Assembly (NCBI GenBank): GCA_022447225.1 | Contig: JAKVAZ010000016.1 | Coordinates: forward strand, 1-64,000 | Length of the DNA: 64,000 bases | Direction of reading: 5' to 3' | Origin: Fuerstiella sp. | GTDB lineage: Bacteria > Planctomycetota > Planctomycetia > Planctomycetales > Planctomycetaceae | In this document: positions 9,784 through 19,449 of the stretch, piece after piece | How positions within the stretch are numbered: the first letter of the stretch is position 1 | Layout of the letters: each line of letters starts with the position of its first letter | Translations under genes and position numbers: made by a program | Notes under the pieces: model-generated | Database searches by the model: none | Seen by the model: only the letters and a program-made list of their open reading frames with translations | Told to the model about the DNA's origin: nothing

Positions 9784-10083
9784 AGCGAATTGTTCCTGGT
9801 GTGAGACGGCAGGGTTGGATGGTTTATTAGTGTCCGTGCAGTGTGGACAACATGTTAAACCGGTCTGATTGATAATGTGGTCGTTGGCTTTCTGTCGTAC
9901 CTTATGATGCACTCCGAAAACAGGATTGGTCCACGGACATCGCTGTTTTTCCAAACAGGATGACCGGCTCGAATTCGTTTTCCGTTTCCCCGACGGTTTG
10001 TGACAATGTTAAATGTGCCTCAGACGCGACAGCACCGCGACTGCTGAATTCCATTCTGACTTACAAAAGTCCGGATTCTCTGT
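9784..10083. other. Intergenic stretch after pheS
   Basis: Three hundred bases between the convergent pheS and zinc-ribbon genes. I see no pheT fragment, no convincing terminator with a T-run and no RNA gene. Confidence 0.55.
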
Positions 10084-10563
10084 TCAGTCCGTCAGCATCA
10101 GTGGGCCAGAGCAGAATCGGCATGCTACATTTTGACCGGTGTATTTGACGGATGCTCTCAGTTCCTTTTTGCAGTGGGGACAATTCGAGTACAGAGCGAC
10201 GACTTTCACAGACTTGTCATACGGGAAATTTTGGTTGCAGTGGCGACAGACCACATTCTTTTTCCGGTATTTTGAGTGAATACGTAATTCCTGTCTGCAT
10301 CCGGGGCACTTCACATAGTGCCCGCCAGCTGACACAATCCGGGAAGGATCGATTTCTTTGAGTGGCACAAACTGAGGAATCTCTACGCTGTCTTCTGTGA
10401 GCATATTGTTGAGCAGTGTCCGACAGGACCGGCAGTGCACCAGGTTGGCCGGCATATCGTCACCACACTGCGGGCACGGTCCTCCCGGCCATGCACCCTG
10501 AATTCCTCTGGGGATTTCCTGAGATTCCGACGAGTTTGAATGCATTTGAAAAACACTGCTCAT
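10084..10563 (-). CDS. Zinc-ribbon protein with multiple CxxC knuckles
   Basis: The start at 10563 (MSSVFQMHSN) has GGAG eight bases upstream; a longer in-frame opening would add 32 residues without support. The 159-residue product holds four Cys clusters: CPQCGDD, CRSCRTLL, a CPGC...CRHC ribbon and a CPHC...CRFC ribbon. The last two are near copies (RIHSKYRKKNVVCRHC and RASVKYTGQNVACRFC), so the C-terminal half is a tandem duplication. Each probably binds one zinc. No catalytic domain is present, so a protein or nucleic acid binding role is likely. A possible 45-residue zinc-ribbon ORF and a sigma-54 regulator lie upstream on the opposite strand. Confidence 0.8.
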   Translation of the reverse strand: MSSVFQMHSNSSESQEIPRGIQGAWPGGPCPQCGDDMPANLVHCRSCRTLLNNMLTEDSVEIPQFVPLKEIDPSRIVSAGGHYVKCPGCRQELRIHSKYRKKNVVCRHCNQNFPYDKSVKVVALYSNCPHCKKELRASVKYTGQNVACRFCSGPLMLTD

Positions 10564-11008
10564 GACGCACTCCAACACACCAAGTAGTGCAAAATTCAAC
10601 ACTTGCTGTGAAAAAACGACGAGTTGAGGTTTCCTAAAGCTGGACTGTGAGACCTGCAATGAACGTCATATAAGTCATGTAACAAATCGAAAGAGCTGCG
10701 ATAAATTTTTCACAGTTCTCCGATTTCGTGATTCCCGGAATATCATCCATGATGTCTGAAACGATCATTCAGTTTATTGCTGGGGCAATTTGTCCATACT
10801 GTGGATTCAGAACACCTTGTTTACTGGTCCCAGCGGCTGAGAATCGGCAGTGTTCTTCTAAGGGAGAATGCCCGTCAGTGACATAGAGCGACCGTTCGTC
10901 AGGACGAGGGCCACCAAGATTCCTGTTGCAACAAATGTGCCTTGTGGTACAGAAATTGTGGAGTAGGGCCATTAATTTACCTGTTGATTCCGGCTGGTCC
11001 CCTGGAAC
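10564..11008. other. Divergent intergenic region between zinc-ribbon gene and sigma-54 regulator
   Basis: An AT-rich stretch near 10660-10730 probably holds promoters for the minus-strand gene. The one coding candidate is the short ORF at 10749-10886. No RNA gene was recognised. Confidence 0.5.
10749..10886 (+). CDS. Possible 45-residue zinc-ribbon microprotein
   Basis: A short frame opens with a double ATG and reads MMSETIIQFIAGAICPYCGF, then has three further Cys (residues 24, 35 and 41) before a TAG. CPYCG is a typical zinc knuckle, and the ORF lies next to a longer zinc-ribbon gene. Against it: the ribosome site is weak (CCGGAA about 12 bases upstream), and the spacing of the last Cys is not that of a standard ribbon. 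It could also be a chance frame or a decayed copy of a neighbour's domain. Confidence 0.3.
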   Translation: MMSETIIQFIAGAICPYCGFRTPCLLVPAAENRQCSSKGECPSVT

Positions 11009-13030
11009 ATGTCCGGACCTGGAAGAAAACACGTGAACACTGAACATTCAGATGTCGCAGGAAGTAGTGCTTATCTGTTGAGTTGGGACGGGAGTGTCTG
11101 GCGGGACGTCGTGCGTCTCAGGCCCTCACAGCTGGTGACGGTCGGTCGCGCATCTGCCAATCAGATTGTGCTGCACGACGAAGCCTGCAGCCGCAATCAC
11201 TGTGAACTGTTTCACTCAGCAGATGGCTGGAAGCTTCGCGATTTGGACAGCCGTAATGGAACCTGTGTAGGCAGTGAGCCCATTGCCGGCGATCACGTTC
11301 TTCGCAGTGGTGACGTCATTGTCATAGGCCAGTGTCAGTTAGCCTTCACTGAAAATCTAGAACACGCCTTCACGTTGCCTGAAGGCGAACAGTCCTCTCT
11401 TGATGCGGCGACCAAGACCTCTGCGGGAACCACGGAAGAAGAGCCGGCGATTCTGTATCGTAGTCTTCGTCCCGAGTTTCTGACCGGCAATGTCTCAGCC
11501 GGAGCCGTCCAGGCGGATCTGACAAGACTCTATCAGCTCGGACTGGAAATGGGAGCCGCCGGCAGTCGCCAGGCTCTGATTGACGTGGTTCTGCAGAGTC
11601 TTGTGCGGGAAACGGTGGCTGACATTGCTGCGATTCTGCTGGCGGCACCCGACGGTCCCGAATTCCCTACTCCAACAGATCTGCATTTATGCGCCTGGCA
11701 CAGCAGGGATGACCTTTCGTACCGTCGGGTTTCCGACAATCTGTCGCGGGCAGTGTTGAGCAGTGGGGAGGCCATTCTTGCACGTGATGTCAGCGACCAT
11801 ACCCAACTGGCTGTGTATGACAGTCTGGGCGAAATGCGGGCGGCCAGTGTCGTCTGTACGCCTATCCATAATGGACAGCGGGTACTGGGGCTGATGCATC
11901 TTTATGCCACCAACCCGGACAACGTGCTGGATAAGCACGATTTAGAATTCTCGCTCGCGGTTGCGGGGCAACTTGCTTTCGCACTGGAGAGTCAGCTGGA
12001 ACGTGAATCGCTTAAGTCAGAAGTAGATCAGGTTCATTCCGTCAATCAATCCCTGAGGAAACAGCTCGAAACTGATCAGCAGTTAATTGGTGAGAGCCAG
12101 GTGATGTGCAGTTTGCGCGAACGGATCGGATTGATCGCTGATTCAGATGCTAACGTTTTGATACGGGGTGAGAGCGGCTGTGGTAAAGAACTGATTGCCC
12201 GCATGATTCATCTGCAGAGTCCCCGTGCTGAATGTCCGTTTGTCTGTCTGAATTGTGCTGCACTCAACGAAAGCCTGCTGGAAAGTGAGTTATTTGGTCA
12301 CGAAAAGGGAGCTTTTACGGGAGCGTCAGAACGGAAAATCGGAAGGTTTGAACAGGCGGATCGCGGGACGCTGTTCCTGGACGAAGTGGGTGAGATGAGT
12401 CTCTCCATTCAAGCTAAGTTTTTAAGGGTTCTGGAAGGACACCCGTTTGAACGGATCGGCGGCAGCAAAGAGATCCAGGTCGATGTTCGGATTCTTGCTG
12501 CAACCAATAGAGACCTCGAAGAGGCGGTGGAGGATGGGTCCTTTAGGAAAGATCTGTACTTTAGGTTGCATGTGGCGGAGCTGGTTGCTGCACCGCTCCG
12601 AGAGCGAAAGCAGGATATCCTTCTGTTGGCCAACTTTTTCCTGCAAAAATTCGTGGAAAAGACGGGACGTGTCATTCGGGGATTCACTCCGGAAGCGGAG
12701 GAGACACTGACTCAGTATGAGTGGCCGGGCAATGTTCGTGAATTGCAGAACACAATTGAGAGAACCGTGATCCTTTGTCGCAATGAACTCGTTCGGGCCA
12801 GCGATGTTCAGCTGTCTACCCTGGCAAGTCGTCTATCAAATTCCGGAACCACGCGAACCGTTTCTTCTGTATACCAGGAGACGTCTCTGGGTGATGTGGA
12901 ACGGGATCACATTCTCTCGACACTCGATCACACAGACTGGAACAAGTCCCGGGCAGCTCAGATTCTTGGCATCGAACGGTCGACTTTGGACCGTAAACTC
13001 AAGCGATATCATGTTACCAGGCCTGAATAA
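11009..13030 (+). CDS. Sigma-54-dependent regulator with FHA and GAF sensory domains
   Basis: A 673-residue enhancer-binding protein. FHA domain about 33-115 ([20 protein letters not shown], then [13 protein letters not shown]), which reads phosphothreonine. GAF domain about 165-325. A short coiled linker follows. The AAA+ ATPase about 360-590 has [15 protein letters not shown] (Walker A), [14 protein letters not shown] (sigma-54 contact loop) and [11 protein letters not shown] (Walker B). The C-terminal Fis-type helix-turn-helix is [20 protein letters not shown]. All core motifs are intact, so it should open sigma-54 promoters, probably under Ser/Thr kinase control. A GTG at 11033 with GGAAGA upstream is an alternative start. 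Its targets are unknown. Confidence 0.93.
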   Translation: MSGPGRKHVNTEHSDVAGSSAYLLSWDGSVWRDVVRLRPSQLVTVGRASANQIVLHDEACSRNHCELFHSADGWKLRDLDSRNGTCVGSEPIAGDHVLRSGDVIVIGQCQLAFTENLEHAFTLPEGEQSSLDAATKTSAGTTEEEPAILYRSLRPEFLTGNVSAGAVQADLTRLYQLGLEMGAAGSRQALIDVVLQSLVRETVADIAAILLAAPDGPEFPTPTDLHLCAWHSRDDLSYRRVSDNLSRAVLSSGEAILARDVSDHTQLAVYDSLGEMRAASVVCTPIHNGQRVLGLMHLYATNPDNVLDKHDLEFSLAVAGQLAFALESQLERESLKSEVDQVHSVNQSLRKQLETDQQLIGESQVMCSLRERIGLIADSDANVLIRGESGCGKELIARMIHLQSPRAECPFVCLNCAALNESLLESELFGHEKGAFTGASERKIGRFEQADRGTLFLDEVGEMSLSIQAKFLRVLEGHPFERIGGSKEIQVDVRILAATNRDLEEAVEDGSFRKDLYFRLHVAELVAAPLRERKQDILLLANFFLQKFVEKTGRVIRGFTPEAEETLTQYEWPGNVRELQNTIERTVILCRNELVRASDVQLSTLASRLSNSGTTRTVSSVYQETSLGDVERDHILSTLDHTDWNKSRAAQILGIERSTLDRKLKRYHVTRPE

Positions 13031-13402
13031 ACGGTATTCGTCCGAATCCTGAATCGGACTCGGTGTTTTGGAATCCGTTGTTTCCTGGTGCTCCTGTTGT
13101 GAGATCATGACCGGACTTCGGAATCCAGTGAAATCGTATCAATGTGAATTAGAATCTCCTTCCTTTGGAATCGATGGGAAGGGGTGTTCTTTTTTGTTGA
13201 CAATTCGCATCACTGGCTCGAAAATCATCGACCAAATGGATTTGTGAATTCCAGTGAGGATTGGGCCGGTCAATTTGCAGCACGAAGTCTTTGACGTTGT
13301 TTGCGAATGTCCAGGAATAGGATGCTCCGCTGGTGGTTCGGAATGTTACCAAAGGAATGGAGGCAATTTTAACAGTGATCTCGCATGCTTTGGAGGCAGT
13401 GA
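13031..13402. other. Intergenic stretch before the small acidic gene
   Basis: A six-base hairpin GTCCGA/TCGGAC at 13040-13059 lies just after the regulator stop and is followed by a weak T-run, so it may end that transcript. TTGACA at 13197 begins a possible promoter. Nothing else is recognised. Confidence 0.5.
13197..13225 (+). promoter_or_regulatory. Possible sigma-70 promoter
   Basis: A perfect TTGACA at 13197-13202 is followed after 17 bases by GAAAAT (13220-13225), four of six matches to the -10 consensus. It would drive the small gene starting at 13403 with a leader of about 170 bases. The weak -10 keeps confidence low. Confidence 0.3.
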
Positions 13403-13726
13403 ATGTCGTTGTCGTTCGTCGATGCAGATGTTGCCTTGGATTCGCTCGCAGGTATCGAGGGTTATGAATTTCTGAGTGATTTGGACATTGGATTTGAGGA
13501 GGAGCTGAAGTCACTGGGAGTGGATCCGTCCGCACCAACGGCTGCAAAGCCAGGTTCTGAAGAAAAAGTTATGATGCTGGCTGCTCGCTATGCAGCAGGT
13601 CTCCCGTTGTGGCATAACGATGACTGTTATGACCATGGCCCCGGCAGTGTTGGGAATCTGATCGTAGACGATGATTTGTCAACGTCTGCTCCAACCGCCC
13701 CGGAAGAGGAGTTCGAACTGGCCTGA
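13403..13726 (+). CDS. Small acidic protein of unknown function
   Basis: A 107-residue product with a good GGAGG ribosome site seven bases before the ATG and a strong terminator 24 bases after the stop, so it is a genuine single-gene transcript. It is very acidic (DADVALDSLAGIEGYEFLSD and the tail APEEEFELA) and has no signal peptide, membrane segment or motif I know. A short segment (EKVMMLAARYAAGLPLWHND) is probably helical. Function unknown. Confidence 0.7.
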   Translation: MSLSFVDADVALDSLAGIEGYEFLSDLDIGFEEELKSLGVDPSAPTAAKPGSEEKVMMLAARYAAGLPLWHNDDCYDHGPGSVGNLIVDDDLSTSAPTAPEEEFELA

Positions 13727-13749
13727 GGGCTCTAAGAAAATCATCCGAC

Positions 13750-13791
13750 GGGGCATGGGTTCGGTATGGCTGAACTCATGCCCCGTTTTTT
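13750..13791 (+). terminator. Rho-independent terminator
   Basis: GGGGCATG (13750-13757) pairs with CATGCCCC (13777-13784), extended inward by GGTTC/GAACT, then a run of six T. It ends the transcript of the small acidic gene. Confidence 0.9.
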
Positions 13792-13875
13792 ATGTCCGGT
13801 GCTAAATTCTCACTGCCGTGGTTTTTGAGATCCGTTAATCCTTATGGTCCGGTGGTGTGTGCCTATTGCTGTTCT

Positions 13876-13911
13876 TCGGCAGGGGACGCGCTGTTTTCAT
13901 CGTCCTGCCGA
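13876..13911. repeat. Intergenic hairpin of the TCGGCAG/CTGCCGA type
   Basis: TCGGCAG plus GACG pairs with CGTC plus CTGCCGA, giving 11 base pairs with a two-base bulge and a loop of about 12. It has no T-run. The arms match hairpins at 30481, 30610, 37741 and 55680. Confidence 0.5.
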
Positions 13912-14382
13912 TACCGCTGCCTGCTGTGCACAGTTTGGTCAAATGCCCACACCAAATTTTCCTTTGGCAGTGCACCGTATTGATCATTATTCTTTGACAC
14001 GGGCTATCTGATCGCAGTTTTTAATCCAGCGCGATACGGTGCAGTGGTGCTCATCGGAGTTCCGGACGCCGGAATTGCGCCGCTTGAGACAGCGGAGTCA
14101 ACTGTCAGATTTCCTGATTGCTGCCAGTCACCGATGTGATTTGGTGATGCCGTGTTTGACTACCGTGGCTACAGATCGCAGAACAGCAGAATCATGATGA
14201 AATAATTCCGTCGCAGGTAAGCCGATTGCGGACTGAAGGATTCCTGTGGTCATTGAAAAAAACGGATGTCGGCTCACAGGAGAAGTGATCCACAGGCTTT
14301 CATGCGGGGGCCGGGGGCGGTTGCGAACAAACGAAAGCTGTTGTTACCAGGCCGGCGGAGTCGGTTTGGGTCGCAATTGTCG

Positions 14383-15411
14383 TTAATCGAACATCCGCCT
14401 GGTGAATCCGGGCGCAACGTCGTAGTCGTTAAACGAATTCTCTCGCACCCTTCCGGGAAATATGTGGTGGCTGGTGTCATACTGCCGCTGTGTCCAGTGA
14501 CTTGGGGGTTGTGTTCGCACCATACGCCGACGAGCTGAATTGCCTTCCAGCAACATGCTGAGAACCGCATCACCATACAGTGACCAGACCTCGTCTGATT
14601 TCGTATGACGCGGGATACCAATCGTGATCACTTCGCAGTCGGTTCGATGTGCTGCCCAGAATTCCAGAGTGCCGTCGCTGACATCTTCCGGGAGATGACG
14701 CACCTTGAAATCCAGCCATTCTGCGACTTCACGGCCTGAATTTTCTGCACCATAGCTAGCCGCCAGCATTCCACGAGATCCTCGAACGGTACGGAGATGA
14801 ATGATTCGCTGCGGACGATGATCATCAACCAGGTTGATTAAAAACTGAATCTCCTTGGGAAGCCGACGGAACTCTGTGGACGATCGCCTCAGACTACTCT
14901 CAGGGAACTTTCGGTTGAGATAAATTCCGTTGGAATTTTCATATCCTCCAAGTTTCATGCCATCAGGATTGAGGGTCCTCAGGATCGTTGTGCTGACTCC
15001 GCCTACGATGAGTCGGTTGCGATGGACATAACGTGCAAGTTCTTCTGTGAGTTTTACGGCAGCCCGGTCATCTCCACCGATACTGCCCACAACCAGTGAA
15101 CGAAACCCGCCATCGCCGACTGATGTGATCTGCAGTGGTTCTCCGGACGCGGTTGTTGTCGCAATGTCCCACGTAAAGTAAGGCGGGCTTGTGTTCCTGC
15201 GGTCGACTTTGAGACCGGTGGTCTGCGGCTGCCGGAAGGGATCTCGGAAATCCCGATGTGCTGAGCCATCATCGGATCCGCTATATGACCGAGTGACCGG
15301 ATTGACCGGGAGCTCGGTTGGCGTTGTGCATCCGGCTAAAACGAAACTTACTGACAGAACACTCGTCCAGGAGTGCTGCCACAACGAAATCATCCGTAAG
15401 GACTGAATCAT
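14383..15411 (-). CDS. Lipoprotein with degenerate M14 carboxypeptidase-like domain
   Basis: From the ATG at 15411 the protein opens with a lipoprotein signal (FVLAGC, lipid Cys28), so it is membrane-anchored outside the cytoplasm. An upstream in-frame start at 15477 would hide that signal. Residues about 95-300 follow the M14 zinc carboxypeptidase plan: SLVVGSIGGDD near 105-115, LNPDGMKLGGYENSNGIYLN near 147-166, NRKFP. Active members carry HxxE in the first motif; here the corresponding stretch is GGDD, so the first two zinc ligands are missing, while the NPDG and LNR substrate motifs remain. It is probably a non-catalytic binder, perhaps of peptidoglycan-type peptides. Confidence 0.7.
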   Translation of the reverse strand: MIQSLRMISLWQHSWTSVLSVSFVLAGCTTPTELPVNPVTRSYSGSDDGSAHRDFRDPFRQPQTTGLKVDRRNTSPPYFTWDIATTTASGEPLQITSVGDGGFRSLVVGSIGGDDRAAVKLTEELARYVHRNRLIVGGVSTTILRTLNPDGMKLGGYENSNGIYLNRKFPESSLRRSSTEFRRLPKEIQFLINLVDDHRPQRIIHLRTVRGSRGMLAASYGAENSGREVAEWLDFKVRHLPEDVSDGTLEFWAAHRTDCEVITIGIPRHTKSDEVWSLYGDAVLSMLLEGNSARRRMVRTQPPSHWTQRQYDTSHHIFPGRVRENSFNDYDVAPGFTRRMFD

Positions 15412-15553
15412 TACGTTTGTTCCATGATAAGATCGGGGGGCCTTATCTGTTTCCGTCGTGAATTCACAATAATTCAATCTCTTAAATGATTGTGAGTTCT
15501 CGCGAAAACACTTCTGTCAGGAATCGTTTCCTGACGATCTGCGGGGATGTGAT

Positions 15554-16234
15554 TCAGTCATCAATCCCCAGGTGATAGCACAATTGTTCAAAGCGTTCCT
15601 GGAATTCATCACTGGAGGAATGAACATGTTCAGCTTCAGTGATGAATCGGAGATCCTCATTCGTAGTCACTCCATTGTGCTCCAGTGCCGTCTTGTATTC
15701 ACTGTTATCGTGGCCGTAGACAAACAGCAGTTTGTGTTCGTCCAGCTGAACTTCCATTGGCTTGCGAGGATTGAGAACGGCAATGCCGCAGCAACCATCG
15801 TCGAGCAGCATGTCTTCGAAGTCGTAAAGGATACTCTGCAGTACCGAGAGATCGATGTGTTCGCGATAGAGATCTGTATGGCTGCTGTTATTACCGGTGT
15901 GGCTTGTTTCCAGAACCACATCGACGAATTCCCCCAGCGGGTCCAGTAATCCGAGAAACGTATCAAACAGCCGTTCTCGAGACACAGACGCCATTACGAC
16001 CGGAATACGTGCTCCGGAGTTTTGGTCGACGTACCATTCGTGGCGGTAACCGTTTTGGGGGACCACATCCAGTGAGTAAGCCGGTCGAACTGCGTCTGTG
16101 AGTGTGAAATCGCCATAGCGCGCGACATCCATATGAGCGTTCAACGCTTGTTCCGAGACATTTTGAAAGCTGCTGATTCCCTGGGGAGAGGTCTCACGCC
16201 AGGTGGATTTTAGAAAATTCTTCAGAAAGCCCAT
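15554..16234 (-). CDS. Conserved-looking protein of unknown function
   Basis: A 226-residue soluble protein. The ATG at 16234 has GGTGAGG about seven bases upstream, which supports the start. No signal peptide or transmembrane segment. The sequence is acidic, with a central block (ILYDFEDMLLDDGCCGIAVL, then VQLDEHKLLFVYGHD) and a charged helical C-terminus (SSSDEFQERFEQLCYHLGID). I do not recognise the family. It is divergent from exbD and lies 142 bases before the degenerate peptidase gene in the same direction, but no T-run terminator is evident between them. Confidence 0.7.
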   Translation of the reverse strand: MGFLKNFLKSTWRETSPQGISSFQNVSEQALNAHMDVARYGDFTLTDAVRPAYSLDVVPQNGYRHEWYVDQNSGARIPVVMASVSRERLFDTFLGLLDPLGEFVDVVLETSHTGNNSSHTDLYREHIDLSVLQSILYDFEDMLLDDGCCGIAVLNPRKPMEVQLDEHKLLFVYGHDNSEYKTALEHNGVTTNEDLRFITEAEHVHSSSDEFQERFEQLCYHLGIDD

Positions 16235-16639
16235 CTGGACCTCACCAATTCAATGTTCTGCCGACACGACTTCGTATGTCCGTTGCCTGTCAGGGAGTTT
16301 CCGGCAGGAGCAACGGGTACTTTGTGAAAACACTAGCATGCAGATCCGGCGAGATTCGTCGGAATTAGTCGAGTCCGGCATTTCATTGGGGTCGACACCA
16401 AATTGACGCCGAAAATAGAATTCAGCCAGGGTTTACCGGCTCCGGCAGCTCCGGCACTGTTGATCGGATCGCTAAAATCGTTGCCACCGCAACAATACCG
16501 GGGTCTTAATACCGGGTGCATCAACATAGGATTTGAGGATCAGCTTTTCGGCCGTTTGTGGGGTGTCTTGGGATTGATCAGACCTTGCGTTTGCCCAACT
16601 CCATGACGCAGGAGCTTTCCTGGCGGCCGATCTTTTGTC
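16235..16639. other. Divergent intergenic region upstream of exbD
   Basis: Contains an imperfect hairpin near 16278-16319 (CCGTTGC and GCAACGG arms with a large internal loop). No promoter close to consensus and no coding candidate were found. An exbB homologue, which often precedes exbD, is absent. Confidence 0.5.
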
Positions 16640-17056
16640 ATGACGTTACGAACCCAGTCACTTGAAGAACCGAGTCTCAATCTCACGCCGATGATTGACA
16701 TCGTATTTTTGCTCATCATTTTTTTTATGGTGGGAACAAAATTCAGTGAAATTGAGCATCAGTTTGAAATCGACCCGGTTGTTGCCACTCATGTTGCACC
16801 AATGTCGCGGGCGCCTGATCCCATTGTAGTGACGGTGACTCGCAGCGGCCGGATGTCGATCGACAACAAAGAGTTGACACGGTCCCGGTTGCTGGAGCGA
16901 CTGAAGGCTGCCAAAGAAAACTACGCGCAGCAGGTTGTAATGATCCGGGGTGACCGCGAAGCAGCGTACCAGTCCATCATCGATGCGATGGATACCTGCC
17001 ATCAGGCGCAAATCACTGGAATTTCACTTCCCTACAAGCCGGTCCAGGGTGATTGA
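16640..17056 (+). CDS. ExbD/TolR-type biopolymer transport protein
   Basis: A 138-residue single-pass inner-membrane protein. The transmembrane helix at about 17-38 opens with the family motif LTPMIDIVFLLIIFFMVGT, which includes the proton-carrying Asp. A periplasmic domain follows (IVVTVTRSGRMSIDNKEL, then MIRGDREAAYQSIIDAMD). ExbD works with ExbB to couple the proton gradient to outer-membrane or envelope processes. No ExbB or TonB gene is in the window, so the partner is elsewhere. The stop is two bases before the next gene, suggesting that the terpene-cyclase-like membrane protein is the client or a co-expressed component. Confidence 0.9.
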   Translation: MTLRTQSLEEPSLNLTPMIDIVFLLIIFFMVGTKFSEIEHQFEIDPVVATHVAPMSRAPDPIVVTVTRSGRMSIDNKELTRSRLLERLKAAKENYAQQVVMIRGDREAAYQSIIDAMDTCHQAQITGISLPYKPVQGD

Positions 17057-17058
17057 CA

Positions 17059-19449
17059 ATGACAGCGATCCGGCTGGTGATTGATAAAATCTGGCACGGA
17101 AGCCCACTGACCGGTGACGATATTGTGGTCGTGATGCTGTTACTGACGATGGCAGCATCTGTAACGCATGTGTTTACAATGCTGATTACCCGATGGGGCG
17201 ATCGACATATTGCATTTAAGTCACTGGCAGGATCTTTGCTCGTTCACTCTGTCTGTATTCTGGGACTTCAGGTCTTCGAACCGCTGCACGCAGATTATCA
17301 TCGTGTGCCAGCAGAGTCCCGCGAGTTGCATGAAGTCGTCACAGAAGTCCTGTTGCAGACTGATGATGGGATTGTGATGAATCAATCAGGTGGCACTGCT
17401 GCACCTGACCAGCCCAGCCGTCCTGAAATCGACTCTGAGCGGCTGACAAGTTCTGATCGACCGGTTGAACCTCGTGAAGAGTTTGATCGTCAGCGGGAGC
17501 AGCCGGAGCGTCAGGAAATTGTTCTGCCGGATGTCAGTGAGTTTGCTGAATATGCGGAGCCGGAACCGGTAAGTCTGGCGGACAACGGGCTGACAGAGCC
17601 CGTAGAAGTTTCAGCAACAGATCCCGGGGAAGAGATTGATACCAAATTTGAACGCAACGAACGGGATGCCTTTCAGGTGGAGAAAACACGTATCCTGCCG
17701 CACTCAGGGAGTCTGATCACTGAGGAACGGGCGGTGGACCGTATGTCGAAAGGGGGGCGAGCAGGCAGAGTTGATACTCGGGTCAATATGAAAGAGGCCA
17801 CGATTGACGTGGCGACTGCGGACTCATCGGAAGCCGTTCAGCTGACGCCTCTGGAACCGGAGAAAGTCCTGGAGAATCGGTCGGCACCATTAGCAGGAAG
17901 CGAACCTGCAGAGACGTTTGCTACCGATCCTGCAGTTCGTACTGGGGATACCCGACTGCCGCCTTTGTTTGAACGTCGGTTACCGCCACGCCATCTCGCA
18001 AAACGTGGCAGTTCGCTGGACACCAGGCCGTCTCGTATTCCGTTGAAAAATTCGTCGACTCGGATTCCACTGTCGCCCGGTTACGAAGACATTCGTGTGT
18101 CCCCGGTACCTCCTGTCGTGACTGATACACGTCGATCAGCTGCGGAGATGGTTGAAAGGGCCGTCAGTCGAACCCGGCAGTCCGAGAGTCAGCCTGATGC
18201 ATACCGCCTGCGAAGTCGGGAGTACCGACGGGAAGCGGTCAGAAAGTTTGGCGGTACGGAACAGTCCGAAGCGACCGTCGAACGCAGTCTCAGCTGGCTG
18301 GCGAGCATCCAGTCATCCGATGGCAGATGGGATGCAGATGCCTGGGGGGCCGGCCAGGTCGAAGTGGATGACCGGGGTGTGAATCGTAATTTTTCCGGAC
18401 GTGACGCTGATGCGGGTATCACAGCATTAGTCACACTGGCGTTTCTTGGTGCCGGTTATACACATGAAGATGGTCGCTATGCCGTCCAGGTTGATCGTGC
18501 TCTGGACTGGTTGGTCAGCCGGCAGGAAGAGAACGGGAGCCTGGCCGGTAACGCGCGACGTTATGCCCGAATGTACTGTCACGCGATGGCCACATATGCC
18601 ATCGCCGAAGCTCTCGGAATGCAAAAGGAATCCGTAATGAATCCGGTGATTGATCCGGATCTGCTGGCTCCGGGGCCGATTCTTGTCTCTGCTGCGGCAT
18701 CCGCTTCTTCAATGGGACTTTCGCCGGCCGTTTACGGTACGACCTGGACAGCGGCTGTGGCTGTGCAGACGGATTCTCATGCCTGGAGGATCCGCCGGGT
18801 TCATCAGGTAAGACTGCGATCCGCATTATCGAAGGCTGTTCGATATACGGTTCGTCAGCAGCACACCGGAGGTGGCTGGCGTTACACCAAAGAACAGGAA
18901 GGTGACGTCAGTATGTTTGGCTGGCAGGTGATGGCACTTCGGAGTGCTGAGATTGCCGATGTCCCTGTTCCCAATACGGTACGTGAACGCATGCTGGACT
19001 TCATTAACGGTGTTCGCAAGGGCGAACGCGGCGGTCTTTTCAGTTACCGTGGTGATGAAGCGGTTACCCCGGCGATGACTGCGGAGGCATTATTTTGCCA
19101 GGAAATGCTGGGATTCAGGCGGAATACCGCAAAGAATCGGGAGTCAGTACGCTACCTGCTGAGCAACCTCCCGCGGTTGTCTGAGCTGAACATGTATTAC
19201 TGGTATTACGGTACGCTGGCTATGTACCAATACGGTGGAAAACCATGGGAGCAGTGGAACACTGCGGTACGCGACATCTTAGTTCGACAGCAGGTGTCAA
19301 GCGGGAAAAATGCCGGAAGCTGGGATCCCAGGGGGCCGTGGGGACGTTACGGTGGCCGGTTGTACGCTACGGCGCTGGCGACACTGACACTTGAAGTCTA
19401 TTACCGACTGCTGCCGCTCTATCAGCTCAACGAAGTCAGTGAACGCTGA
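17059..19449 (+). CDS. Membrane-anchored protein with terpene-cyclase/prenyltransferase-like repeats
   Basis: A 796-residue protein starting two bases after exbD (a TTG at 17053 would overlap it). Two transmembrane helices lie near 22-45 and 57-75, followed by about 300 residues of acidic, probably disordered linker. Residues about 400-770 form an alpha/alpha toroid like squalene-hopene cyclase or prenyltransferase beta chains: VERSLSWLASIQSSDGRWDA, AVQVDRALDWLVSRQEENGS, and AVRYTVRQQHTGGGWRYTKE. The DxDD catalytic motif of squalene-hopene cyclases is not seen, so enzyme activity is uncertain. Coupling with ExbD hints at an envelope role. Its end overlaps the end of the convergent HlyD-type gene by 14 bases. 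Confidence 0.82.
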   Translation: MTAIRLVIDKIWHGSPLTGDDIVVVMLLLTMAASVTHVFTMLITRWGDRHIAFKSLAGSLLVHSVCILGLQVFEPLHADYHRVPAESRELHEVVTEVLLQTDDGIVMNQSGGTAAPDQPSRPEIDSERLTSSDRPVEPREEFDRQREQPERQEIVLPDVSEFAEYAEPEPVSLADNGLTEPVEVSATDPGEEIDTKFERNERDAFQVEKTRILPHSGSLITEERAVDRMSKGGRAGRVDTRVNMKEATIDVATADSSEAVQLTPLEPEKVLENRSAPLAGSEPAETFATDPAVRTGDTRLPPLFERRLPPRHLAKRGSSLDTRPSRIPLKNSSTRIPLSPGYEDIRVSPVPPVVTDTRRSAAEMVERAVSRTRQSESQPDAYRLRSREYRREAVRKFGGTEQSEATVERSLSWLASIQSSDGRWDADAWGAGQVEVDDRGVNRNFSGRDADAGITALVTLAFLGAGYTHEDGRYAVQVDRALDWLVSRQEENGSLAGNARRYARMYCHAMATYAIAEALGMQKESVMNPVIDPDLLAPGPILVSAAASASSMGLSPAVYGTTWTAAVAVQTDSHAWRIRRVHQVRLRSALSKAVRYTVRQQHTGGGWRYTKEQEGDVSMFGWQVMALRSAEIADVPVPNTVRERMLDFINGVRKGERGGLFSYRGDEAVTPAMTAEALFCQEMLGFRRNTAKNRESVRYLLSNLPRLSELNMYYWYYGTLAMYQYGGKPWEQWNTAVRDILVRQQVSSGKNAGSWDPRGPWGRYGGRLYATALATLTLEVYYRLLPLYQLNEVSER

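Larger units (their letters stand above)
13727..14382. other. Intergenic stretch with terminator and TCGGCAG hairpin
   Basis: Holds the terminator at 13750-13791 and a large imperfect hairpin at 13876-13911. A 63-codon frame that begins inside the terminator is not credible as a gene. The remainder shows no RNA or coding signal. Confidence 0.6.

Noticed and set aside
13792-13983. 63-codon plus-strand ORF after the small acidic gene
   Set aside because: It begins directly after the T-run of a strong terminator and covers a hairpin; no homology-like features.
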